The notes under the pieces are model-generated. The model worked only from the letters and a program-made list of their open reading frames with translations. It had not been told where the DNA came from and ran no database searches. This document shows positions 1-7,657 of a stretch of DNA of 31,556 nt, one piece after another; within the stretch, counting starts at the first letter, position 1, and the number at the start of each line of letters is the position of its first letter. This stretch comes from a virus: the IMG/VR virus record IMGVR_UViG_3300042865_000658, positions 1 to 31,556 of that record; one strand, given 5' to 3'. The translations under genes were made by a program, and so were the position numbers.

Positions 1-3000
1 GACAACCGTGGCGTGATGGATGACCTGCGTGGCGACATGACCCGGTACAGCCAGCGCCTGAAAATGCTCGCAGACGCACAAGCTGGAAGCGAGAAAACCA
101 AAAAGGTGCCGACTGAATTTGCCATGAGCGCAAAGGAGTTGGATCAAGGCCGTGGCGAAAACTACTGGACCACCCCGCACGAAATGGCGGCCAGGGCATT
201 CCAGGGCTACGTCGAGGACAAGATTGCAGAGCAGGGCGCACAAAGCCCGTTCCTGAACTACGCGCCCGAGAACGCCGGTATTTTGACCCCATGGGGGGCC
301 AAGCGCCCATACCCATACGGCTCAGAGCGCAAGGCCATCAACAAAGCGTTTGATGAATTTGTGTCGGTGTTGCAGACCAAGGAAACCGACAAAGGGGTGA
401 TGCTGTTCAGCAAAGCAAACACCGAACCCACCGGCAACACCGTATCAGCCATTAACCAGTCCCTGAAAGATGAAGGACTGGACAAGAACAACATCAAGGT
501 TGTTCAGAGTCTGAGCGAAGCCGATGCAAAAGGACTGGAAGATGGGCGACTGAGCGAGGTTGTTGTTGATACTGAGCCAAGATCGCCATCGCCAATATTT
601 GCAGTCAAGCCACCAAAAAAACTTTACAGGGGAGAGGCGTCTGTCGCAGACCGGGAAAAGCGGGTGGCTGGCGCAGCGTGGGCAACTCTTGGAAGGGGTC
701 TGTACACCACCACCGATAGGAGTTTTGCAAAGCAATTCGGCAATGTCGTAGAGGTGGACGTAAATCTCGCATGGCCAAGGAATCCATTTGTTGTTCCAAA
801 TGCAGCAGGCGGCGCTGCAAATGCGGTGTGGAATGAAATACGGCAACAGGGTTTATTTACCGGGCGAAAGTCTGAGTTTGAAGAAAAGCACCAAAACCTA
901 GATGAATTTTTGTCTAACCTCGGGTACGATGGAGTCATAGCAGGAGATGAAATTGTTCGATACACAAATGCAGAAAAAGCCGCAAACCCAACTCTGGGAG
1001 GCAATGGAAACGCCAGATCAAAAATCAAAACGACTGGATCACGAGGCGGCACGGCAGAAGATGCTGGACAATATTCCACAAATGGATCGACAGCAGTACA
1101 GGGCTTCTACAACCCCAAGACCAACGAGATCACCCTTGTAGCCGATGGAATCCCCAAAGGCCGCGAGACTGGTGTAGCCCTGCACGAAATCTTTCACCGC
1201 GCATCAACAAAAGCACTGACCCCTGCACAGGAAAAAGCCCTGACAGACCAGGCAAACCGCTGGAAGAACCGCAACGAAGGCACCAACGAGCGCAAGATTT
1301 ACGAAGCTGCCACCGCCCGAGCAGAGGCCAGCGGTGACGCGCAGGGCGAGTTTCTGACCTATGCCATTGAAGAAGCGCGAAACTTGGGTATCGAGCCCAA
1401 CGCCAAGAAAGGCACGATCAGCGCCGAGGGCTGGCTTGCAAAGGTGAAGCAGTTCTTCACTGCCGCACTGGAAAAGTTAGCGCCAACTTACAAAGGTGAA
1501 TTGAACGCTGACGACTTGGTTGATATTGCTTATGGGATTGCGGCTAAGGATGCGGAGCAGCAGGCCAAAGGAGAGCTGCCAGCAGCCATTGATGTGAATG
1601 GCAAACAGCGCCCGACAACGAACAGCAAAGGCCAGCCCATTCACCCAACGCTAGAGGGTGTGCGAAAGTTCTGGGAATGGGCGGGCGATGAAGCCGTGCT
1701 GAAGGACGGCAAGCCTGTTGTTCTGTATCACGGCACCCAAACACCCGAAGAACTGACTGAGTTCAAGCCCGGTGGTGCTAACGGTAGCCGCTTGACTGGC
1801 GATGCCTATGGCGTTGCAGCCTACTTCACGACAAGTCCGTCAGAAGCATCGTTCTACGCAAAAGAAGATGGCGCTGTGCTGCCAGTGTATGCCAAGGGAG
1901 AAATCCTTGACTTGGACGGCGCACTGACCAAGCAACAATCTGAACGCCTGACAAAGTTTGCAAACGAACTGATGCTGCCTTCAGACAAGGCGCGGTTCCC
2001 GGCTGGCCGCAAGACAAAGCAATTCACCGACGTGGCAGAGGCCCGCGAATTCTTTGACGAACGCCGCAAAGACTGGGATCAGTTTGGCGACAACATGGAT
2101 CGCGCCTTTCCAAAAGCGATTGCTGACGGCGATGGCTTCGCAGTGGAGTACACGGACTTCAATGGCGACGTGGAAATCAAGACCGGCAATGATGCATTCA
2201 CCCTGTTCCGTGCAGTGGGCTTTGACAACCTGCCAGCGGCTGGGTTTGATGGCCTGAAGATGAGCCGTGACGGTGGGCAAGACTGGCTGGTGCTGCACAA
2301 CCCTGAAGGCAATGTGAAAAGCGCTACCGGCAACGCGGGAACTTTCGATCCCGCAAACCCAGATATCCGTTACAGCCGCCAGCCCCTGACCATCAAACAG
2401 ATGGAAGAAATGGCCAAGACCGGCAAAGCCCCCGTCGAAAACACGACGCGCCAAGAAAAGATTCAGGCCGCCGAAGACTTCATGGCCACACGGTTTGCCG
2501 ACAGCACCCGCCCCCATGACGTGTGGGCACGCACGCAAGACCCCGAACTTGGAGCCGCCTTGGTGGTGGATAAAAACCTGGCCCCTGGCCGCATTGCCGA
2601 CTTCGAGAAGCGGATGATGAACGAGCATGGCAACAAGATCGCCAATGAGTTGGGCCGCATCGCCAAGAAGTACAAGCTCAGTTACGACGTGGCCAAGCAG
2701 AACGTGGGCAATTGGATGACCGCGACCTATGCCGTGGAAGCCAACGCCCACCTGAAAGCCAAGGACCAAAAAGCCCTGGCCGAAGCCATCGCTGACGCCG
2801 AAGAGGTCAAGGCCGAACTGAAAGACTACGAGCAACTTCAAGCCGATGTGAACGCGGCAATTTCAAGCGGCAACGTGACCCGCACCCAACTGGATGCCTT
2901 GATTGTGCAGAGCCGACGAATCAGCCGCGCCGAGGTCAAGTTGCAGAAGCTGCAGGCCACAAGCCCGCAGAACGCCGAGGCCGTGACCGAGAAGATGATT

Positions 3001-5568
3001 CGGACCGCCTACCTTGAAAACCTGATCGACCAAGAGGATGCAGCATTCAAGGCCATGCGCGAGACCTTGGCCACATCCGGCAACACCGCCACCGCCCGCA
3101 GCCTCATGCGCAAGGTGGCCGTGGACATGGCCAAGCTGAAAAAAGAGCTGGGCACCAAGTCGGCGGCGGCGACCAAAGCACGCACGACCATGGTGGAGCG
3201 ATCCAAAGCTATCGCAGGCCCGGTGCAAGACCCCACCGAGAAAACACTGGAAGCTGGCGTGGCCGGTGGTTACACCGATGCGACCGCCAAGTACATGCAA
3301 GGCGTGTACGAAGGGACCATGGAGAAAGCCGACCTTGAGAAGCTGGCCGAGTTGGTCTATGACCTGAACGCTTGGAAGCTGGACCAAGATCTGAAATCGG
3401 GGCGCGTGACCAAGGAAATGGTTGCTCAGTGGCCCAAGTCCCGCAAGTACGTTCCACTGACCGGCGACCCCCGCAGCGAAATCAGCGAGGGCGCGGATAT
3501 GTTCGCCACCGGCAGCGTCAACCAGTCCAAAGACAAAGCCATGCAGGGCCGCACCAGCAGCTTGGCACAGAACGGCATTGATGCCAGCTTTGAGCAGGTG
3601 GACAAAGCCGCAAAGTACTACGGCTGGGAGCCTTACAAGCAGACCCTACACGACTGGTACTCCGACCAGATGGAAGAAAAGACCGCGCAAGGCATGAGCG
3701 ACACAGAGGCCGCCGCACAAATCCGCGCCGAGTCCGGCATCACCCGCGCCCGCGAAACCATGCAGCGCCCGAGCGACAACACCATCATTTACCGCAAAGG
3801 CAAAGAGGCATGGGTGTACGACCTGGGCAGCGAAGAGGCTGTTGCAGCTTTGAAGTCGAGTTACAAAGAGCCCCTGCCCGCCTTGCTGAAACTGGCAGGC
3901 TTTGGCACCCGGTTCTTGGCCCGCAGCGTGACCCAGTTCCTGCCCGGTTTGGGTCCGGTCAACTTTGTGCGCGACGTGTGGACCAAGAGCGAGAACATCC
4001 GAACCCGTGGCCAAGAGCTGGGCGTGGACATGAACCAGGTTGGCCGCGACCTGATCAAGTTGTCGGCCGACACCAGTGCCGCATCTGCGATTTCCCGTGC
4101 GCTGGCCGAAGACAGCCCCTTGAAGGGTGCATTGAAGCTGGACAAGACCAGCCCCATGCAGGCCGAGTTTGCCCGGTTCTTGGAGCTTGGCGGCGCATCG
4201 ACTTGGGGTGCGTATGTGTCCGGCGATGCCGAGGGATTGACCCAGAAGCTGGCCGAGGCCGTCACCGTGGCCAATGCGCCCGGTGCGTGGGCCAAGACCA
4301 AAGCCGCAGCGGGCGCAGCCGTTAAAACGCTGGAGGTGTGGAACGGCACGTTTGAATTGCAGACCACCTTTGCCACCTTCCGCGCCCTGAAACAAAACGG
4401 GGTAGAGGAAAAGAAGGCCGCCGAGATAGCTCTGGAGGCCATGAACTTCCGCAAGTCGGGCACCTACATGGCTCCGATCCGGGCGCTGTACATGTTCGCC
4501 AACCCAATCGCCCTGGACGCGCAGCAGGTTTACAAGACCCTCAAAACCCCAAGGGGGCAGAAGCGGTTTGCCGCCTACCTCGGAATTGGAATGGCTCTGT
4601 ACGCCATGCTCCGAGCCGGGGAAGAGGACGAGGAAACCGGCAAGAACCTGATGGACGAGGAAAGCGACTTCGTGCTGGAGCGCAACATCCCCGTGCGGAT
4701 TCCCGGCACTGACATCAAGGCCAAGGTGCCCGTGGGCTTCGGTATGCCCCAGCTTGCATGGGGAACTGCGGTTCACCTGAACAAGTTCTTGTTGGGCGAC
4801 CGCACGGCAGGCGAGACCATGGCCAACATCGCCAAGACCTGGGTGAAGACCGCTGCACCTTTGGCCCCATCCGAGGCCAGCATCACCAAGGACTTTTCGA
4901 CCTTCGTTGCTCAAACCATTTCGCCCACCAACATCAAGCCATTGGTGAACGTGGCCCTGAATAAGAACTTTGCCGGTGGCACGCTGAACCCCCGCGAGGA
5001 CACCCAAGGAAAGCCCAACGCCCTCATGGGCAAGCGCAACACGCCCGAGTTTTACAAAGACGTGGCGAAAGAAGCCGCCACCAGCTTCGGCATAGACGCA
5101 ACCCCCGAGGCGTGGAAAGAAATCATCCAAGGCTACACCGTTGGCCCAATCCGCGAAGTGATCAAAGGCACCATCGACCAACCCAAGAAGGAAGAAGTGC
5201 AGAAGATTCTTGGCGAGGCAGGCCGCAAGACTTCGCCTGTGATCAGCCCGTTCATCGACCGCTTCGTGTACGCCAGCACCGACGACGAGCTTCGCCAGCG
5301 CATGTATTACCGCGTGCGCGACGAGCTGGCTGACGTTTCCAAAAAGGAACAACTCGGCAAAGAACTGAGCCCCAAGGAAAAGCAGATGCTCAAGCTGCAC
5401 GGCGAGGTCAAGAAGATGGAAGGCAGCGCCCGGTCCATCCTGGCCCAAGCCTCCAAGTCCAAGAGCGAGACACAGAAAGCACGCGCCAACGTGCTATATG
5501 CAAAAGAAATGATTAAGATTGAAGCCAAGGTTTTGGCCAGAATGAACACCATGAAAGGCTTGGAGTAA
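1..5568 (+). CDS. Large polyvalent virion protein (zincin, two ADP-ribosyltransferase-like domains, LPD38), 5' end possibly cut
   Basis: The frame is open to base 1; the GTG at base 13 is only the first possible start in the window. Numbering from that GTG gives 1851 residues. Domains seen: an LPD1-like segment near residues 43-75 (YWTTPHEMAARAF); a first ADP-ribosyltransferase-like domain near 200-320 (YRGE with Arg206, then GRGLYTTTDRSFAKQF and GDEIVRYTN); a zinc-metallopeptidase motif HEIFH at 391-395; a second ART-like domain of the polyvalent-protein type from 570 (LYHGT, YFTTSPSEASFYA) ending in FDPANPDIRYS near 780; a long helical region; and an LPD38-type C-terminal part from about 1290 with a hydrophobic segment near 1519-1536. 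Proteins of this class are packaged in the virion and probably ejected into the host with the DNA. Enzyme activity is inferred from motifs. The first ART-like domain appears inserted within the metallopeptidase domain. The stop overlaps the next start (TAATG), indicating cotranscription. Confidence 0.85.
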   Translation, partial: DNRGVMDDLRGDMTRYSQRLKMLADAQAGSEKTKKVPTEFAMSAKELDQGRGENYWTTPHEMAARAFQGYVEDKIAEQGAQSPFLNYAPENAGILTPWGAKRPYPYGSERKAINKAFDEFVSVLQTKETDKGVMLFSKANTEPTGNTVSAINQSLKDEGLDKNNIKVVQSLSEADAKGLEDGRLSEVVVDTEPRSPSPIFAVKPPKKLYRGEASVADREKRVAGAAWATLGRGLYTTTDRSFAKQFGNVVEVDVNLAWPRNPFVVPNAAGGAANAVWNEIRQQGLFTGRKSEFEEKHQNLDEFLSNLGYDGVIAGDEIVRYTNAEKAANPTLGGNGNARSKIKTTGSRGGTAEDAGQYSTNGSTAVQGFYNPKTNEITLVADGIPKGRETGVALHEIFHRASTKALTPAQEKALTDQANRWKNRNEGTNERKIYEAATARAEASGDAQGEFLTYAIEEARNLGIEPNAKKGTISAEGWLAKVKQFFTAALEKLAPTYKGELNADDLVDIAYGIAAKDAEQQAKGELPAAIDVNGKQRPTTNSKGQPIHPTLEGVRKFWEWAGDEAVLKDGKPVVLYHGTQTPEELTEFKPGGANGSRLTGDAYGVAAYFTTSPSEASFYAKEDGAVLPVYAKGEILDLDGALTKQQSERLTKFANELMLPSDKARFPAGRKTKQFTDVAEAREFFDERRKDWDQFGDNMDRAFPKAIADGDGFAVEYTDFNGDVEIKTGNDAFTLFRAVGFDNLPAAGFDGLKMSRDGGQDWLVLHNPEGNVKSATGNAGTFDPANPDIRYSRQPLTIKQMEEMAKTGKAPVENTTRQEKIQAAEDFMATRFADSTRPHDVWARTQDPELGAALVVDKNLAPGRIADFEKRMMNEHGNKIANELGRIAKKYKLSYDVAKQNVGNWMTATYAVEANAHLKAKDQKALAEAIADAEEVKAELKDYEQLQADVNAAISSGNVTRTQLDALIVQSRRISRAEVKLQKLQATSPQNAEAVTEKMIRTAYLENLIDQEDAAFKAMRETLATSGNTATARSLMRKVAVDMAKLKKELGTKSAAATKARTTMVERSKAIAGPVQDPTEKTLEAGVAGGYTDATAKYMQGVYEGTMEKADLEKLAELVYDLNAWKLDQDLKSGRVTKEMVAQWPKSRKYVPLTGDPRSEISEGADMFATGSVNQSKDKAMQGRTSSLAQNGIDASFEQVDKAAKYYGWEPYKQTLHDWYSDQMEEKTAQGMSDTEAAAQIRAESGITRARETMQRPSDNTIIYRKGKEAWVYDLGSEEAVAALKSSYKEPLPALLKLAGFGTRFLARSVTQFLPGLGPVNFVRDVWTKSENIRTRGQELGVDMNQVGRDLIKLSADTSAASAISRALAEDSPLKGALKLDKTSPMQAEFARFLELGGASTWGAYVSGDAEGLTQKLAEAVTVANAPGAWAKTKAAAGAAVKTLEVWNGTFELQTTFATFRALKQNGVEEKKAAEIALEAMNFRKSGTYMAPIRALYMFANPIALDAQQVYKTLKTPRGQKRFAAYLGIGMALYAMLRAGEEDEETGKNLMDEESDFVLERNIPVRIPGTDIKAKVPVGFGMPQLAWGTAVHLNKFLLGDRTAGETMANIAKTWVKTAAPLAPSEASITKDFSTFVAQTISPTNIKPLVNVALNKNFAGGTLNPREDTQGKPNALMGKRNTPEFYKDVAKEAATSFGIDATPEAWKEIIQGYTVGPIREVIKGTIDQPKKEEVQKILGEAGRKTSPVISPFIDRFVYASTDDELRQRMYYRVRDELADVSKKEQLGKELSPKEKQMLKLHGEVKKMEGSARSILAQASKSKSETQKARANVLYAKEMIKIEAKVLARMNTMKGLE

Positions 5569-5828
5569 TGCGCCCCATCGTCATCGAGTCGCCCACCATT
5601 TGGGTGCCCCACAACGGCCTGAAAACCACTGCTGGAGTGACCCTGGTTGTCACCCGCGTTGGAAAGAAGGCCGACACCTTCACCCTGAACCCCGGTGAAA
5701 TCAAGGGCGACTTCATCAGCTTCACCGTTCCGACTTTTCTGAATTTGAAGCAAGGCCGGTATGACGGAATCCTGACAGGGCCGGGTTGCCAGCGGTGCAT
5801 CCCACTGCGAGCCCCATGCGTTGCTTAA
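5568..5828 (+). CDS. Small late protein, unknown function
   Basis: This gene encodes 86 residues and starts inside the stop codon of the polyvalent-protein gene (TAATG), so the two are translationally coupled. The protein is rich in Val, Thr and Gly with alternating hydrophobic residues, suggesting a small beta-sandwich, and ends with two Cys residues three apart (CQRC) and a third close by. Cys-rich ends also occur in other virion-like proteins of this window. I do not recognise a family. Its place at the end of the late operon suggests a minor virion or decoration protein (inference). The stop codon lies inside a copy of the TTGCTTAAAAAATAGGCA motif. Confidence 0.7.
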   Translation: MRPIVIESPTIWVPHNGLKTTAGVTLVVTRVGKKADTFTLNPGEIKGDFISFTVPTFLNLKQGRYDGILTGPGCQRCIPLRAPCVA

Positions 5829-5838
5829 AAAATAGGCA
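5821..5838 (+). promoter_or_regulatory. Late-boundary motif copy 1 (TTGCTTAAAAAATAGGCA)
   Basis: This 18-base motif recurs with small changes at 7192-7209 (+), about 24081-24098 (+) and 26098-26115 (reverse orientation), always at boundaries of late genes. This copy overlaps the stop of the preceding gene and touches the right end of the TnpB element. It could be a promoter element or a binding site for a phage regulator. No good -10 box follows here, where the TnpB element begins, so a former promoter may have been cut by the insertion. Confidence 0.45.
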
Positions 5839-5990
5839 AGTTTTGACATCCTCCCCACCCTAAAGGGCGGGGATACCCCCAGCGGGAAGGCCATGCCCGG
5901 CCTCGGCTTTCGCCTTATTCAAAACAGGTTCATCGGCTTCCGCCTCCGCTGCCTTGGAAATTGCTAACTGCGCCAGTCCCTTTGCCATGA
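5821..5990 (-). ncRNA. Candidate omega RNA of TnpB with guide
   Basis: In TnpB systems the guide RNA comes from the 3' end of tnpB plus the right end of the element, and the guide is the DNA just outside that end. Read on the minus strand, the end hairpin is followed by GGATGTCAAAAC and then TTGCCTATTTTTTAAGCAA (5839 down to 5821). That outside stretch is the reverse complement of the recurring late-boundary motif. The 5' limit of the RNA and the exact scaffold/guide border are guesses; the existence of the RNA is inferred from family knowledge. Confidence 0.35.
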
Positions 5991-7026
5991 TGTTCGTCGC
6001 AGCGTTGATATCACGGTCGTGCTCAGTCCCGCACGATTGACACACCCACTGGCGAACGCCCAAGCCCTCAAGACCTTTCGGCCCTTCGACACTGCCGCAA
6101 AACGAACAAGTCTGGGTGCTCCAGGCCTCGTTCACTTCCTCAAAAACCACACCGGCCTGATGGCTCTTATATGACAACATGGTTTTGAACATTGACCAAC
6201 CAGCGTCCAGTGTGGACTTGGCCATCTTGGTCTTGACCAGCTTGGCACTGGACACATTGCCCACAAAGATTGCTGCATTACCCGCCACCAGTTTGGTGGA
6301 CAGTTTGTGCATCGCATCTTTGCGGCGGTTTGCGGTCTTGGCATGGATAGCCTTGACGCGCTTTTTCTTTTTGGCTCGTTGTGCCGTAGCCAACGAGTCC
6401 TCGGCATTTCGATACCAGCGGCTTGCAAGCACTTGCCCGTCTGAGCATGTGGCCGCCTCTTTCAATCCTAAGTCGATACCAACGGAGGCTGTTCCTTTGC
6501 TTGGTTTGACTTCAACTTGCACGCACACGTTTAGATACCAACGACCACGGCTGTCTTCGCTGAAGGAGCCTGCCCGCAACTCAAACTTGTCCAGCCCGTA
6601 GCTGTCCCATAAACTAAGCAGCTTACCGGCATAGCGCACTTGGCCTGCCTTGTAGACGACAGTGCTTTTTTTGAAGGGCAACCACCCAAGGCTGTACTTG
6701 CTCGACTTTGGATTGCTTACGCGCCAGTTGAGTCGGTGCTTTTTAAACTGCTTGCGGCGGGTAGCGTATTCCTCGCACACCTGCTGGAGCGTTTGGCTTG
6801 GAATGCTCAGAGCGTCTTCGCCTTTGGTTGAGCCTGAAACGAGCTTCTGCAAATCGTAGCCTGACAACCACTTGGGTTTGCCGCTGTAGGGGTTCGACGC
6901 CTTCATCGAAACCTCGTTGCAGAAGTTGAACACGGTGTTGACTTCACGCGCCAAGCCACGAAGCCAAGCGGCGTGCTTGTCTTTGATTCGTAGCTTGAGT
7001 GTTTTGGTCTGCATGGGTGTTATCAT
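5844..7026 (-). mobile_element. IS200/IS605-type TnpB element, no TnpA
   Basis: The right end (5844-5880) shows the typical IS605-group end: GACATCC followed by the hairpin CCCCACCC-TAAA-GGGCGGGG (5853-5872), which overlaps the tnpB stop codon. The only element gene is tnpB; no Y1 transposase (TnpA) is present, so it would need help to move or is fixed. The left end, upstream of tnpB, cannot be placed: the stretch between 7027 and about 7190 holds a small ribbon-helix-helix gene that may belong either to the element or to the phage. The element points against the late genes around it. Confidence 0.7.
5860..7026 (-). CDS. tnpB: TnpB-family RNA-guided nuclease (IS605 OrfB)
   Basis: This gene encodes 388 residues from ATG 7026; a second ATG at 7014 (MQTKTLKL) is equally possible. 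RuvC motif I is GIDLG with Asp185. The zinc ribbon has CSFC (307-310) and CQSC (329-332), and motif III is HDRDINAA with Asp339. The position that normally carries the RuvC-II Glu (usual pattern VEDLN) reads FVGNVSS, so Gly256 replaces Glu; Glu296, 297 or 300 in VVFEEVNEA could take over, since relocated glutamates are known in TnpB families. A -10-like TATGAT lies just upstream on the minus strand. TnpB proteins cut DNA at sites matching their omega RNA guide and help keep the transposon in place. The gene ends inside the right-end hairpin, as usual. Nuclease activity is uncertain. Confidence 0.9.
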   Translation of the reverse strand: MITPMQTKTLKLRIKDKHAAWLRGLAREVNTVFNFCNEVSMKASNPYSGKPKWLSGYDLQKLVSGSTKGEDALSIPSQTLQQVCEEYATRRKQFKKHRLNWRVSNPKSSKYSLGWLPFKKSTVVYKAGQVRYAGKLLSLWDSYGLDKFELRAGSFSEDSRGRWYLNVCVQVEVKPSKGTASVGIDLGLKEAATCSDGQVLASRWYRNAEDSLATAQRAKKKKRVKAIHAKTANRRKDAMHKLSTKLVAGNAAIFVGNVSSAKLVKTKMAKSTLDAGWSMFKTMLSYKSHQAGVVFEEVNEAWSTQTCSFCGSVEGPKGLEGLGVRQWVCQSCGTEHDRDINAATNIMAKGLAQLAISKAAEAEADEPVLNKAKAEAGHGLPAGGIPAL

Positions 7027-7053
7027 AGCACAAACATACACCAGTCGAACACC

Positions 7054-7206
7054 ATGAAACGAACAAACATTTATATCCCAGAAGAATTGCTTGCCCGAAT
7101 GAAGGCGGTGGCGCAAGGCCGCAAGATTGCCGAGATGGTGCGCGAAGCACTCATCCTTTGGCTGTCCAAGCAAGAGCAGAACCACAAACAATTGCTAAAA
7201 AAATAG
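7054..7206 (+). CDS. Ribbon-helix-helix (CopG/Arc-like) DNA-binding protein
   Basis: This 50-residue gene encodes a protein beginning MKRTNIYIPEELLARMKAVA, with the short N-terminal beta strand and the two helices (about residues 9-20 and 24-40) typical of ribbon-helix-helix repressors or antitoxins. It is divergent from tnpB, with only 27 bases between the two start codons, so a dimer bound there could control both genes. There is no clear ribosome-binding site before the ATG. Its stop codon TAG lies within the second copy of the late-boundary motif. No toxin gene sits next to it. It may be a regulator carried with the TnpB element or an older phage gene; I cannot tell which. Confidence 0.75.
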   Translation: MKRTNIYIPEELLARMKAVAQGRKIAEMVREALILWLSKQEQNHKQLLKK

Positions 7207-7220
7207 GCGGCTTGTAAAAT
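7192..7220 (+). promoter_or_regulatory. Probable promoter for the paralogous virion-like genes
   Basis: The -35 TTGCTA (7192-7197) and -10 TAAAAT (7215-7220) are separated by 17 bases and overlap the late-boundary motif (TTGCTAAAAAAATAGGCG). A ribosome-binding site (AAGGA, about 7227-7231) and the ATG at 7241 follow. The promoter lies inside the end of the ribbon-helix-helix gene. Confidence 0.55.
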
Positions 7221-7240
7221 GTTAGTAAGGACACACACCC

Positions 7241-7657
7241 ATGAAACATCTTGACAAAACCACCATCTTGACCGGGGCCAGTCCGTGGACCTTGGCCCAA
7301 ACCTTTACCGTCACCGACAAGCCCTATTGGCTTTCGGCATTCGGCCTTGGCACCACCGACAAGATTTGCGTGAAGAAGATCTTGCGCGGCACCGACGGCG
7401 GTGGGTTCAGTATGGGCAACTGCGGCATCACCGGCCCGGAACTCGGCAGTATTGAAGCCCGCGAGTTTGTCGAGCACTGCGGTGTTCGTCTGTGCTTGTG
7501 CAAAGGTCAATCAGGTCTGGCCATCACGGAACCTGGCGAATATGAGCTGGTGGCCTCTGGTGACAACGTGGCGGCCAAGCTGGTCACAGTCATCGGGGTG
7601 CCTTGGGCTCTCGCCTTTCCCACAACAACCCCCTGCAAGAACTGCGACCAGCCATGA
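7241..7657 (+). CDS. Virion-like protein, paralogue of the next gene
   Basis: This gene encodes 138 residues and is preceded by AAGGA. The protein resembles the first half of its downstream neighbour: both have PWTLA near the N-terminus, a [YF]G[LM]GT-DK-[IV]CV[KR][KR]I block, a Gly/Cys-rich centre and EPG[ED]YELV. The two probably arose by tandem duplication. It has many Cys residues, including CLC and a final CKNC. No family is recognised. Its late-gene location and Gly/Thr-rich beta character suggest a structural or tail-associated protein (inference). The stop overlaps the next ATG (ATGA), so translation is coupled. Confidence 0.75.
   Translation: MKHLDKTTILTGASPWTLAQTFTVTDKPYWLSAFGLGTTDKICVKKILRGTDGGGFSMGNCGITGPELGSIEAREFVEHCGVRLCLCKGQSGLAITEPGEYELVASGDNVAAKLVTVIGVPWALAFPTTTPCKNCDQP

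Noticed and set aside
3646-5448. 600-residue open frame antisense to the polyvalent-protein gene
   Set aside because: It mirrors the GC-rich codon pattern of the real gene, has His/Gly/Leu-rich random composition, no recognisable domain and no promoter or ribosome-binding site.
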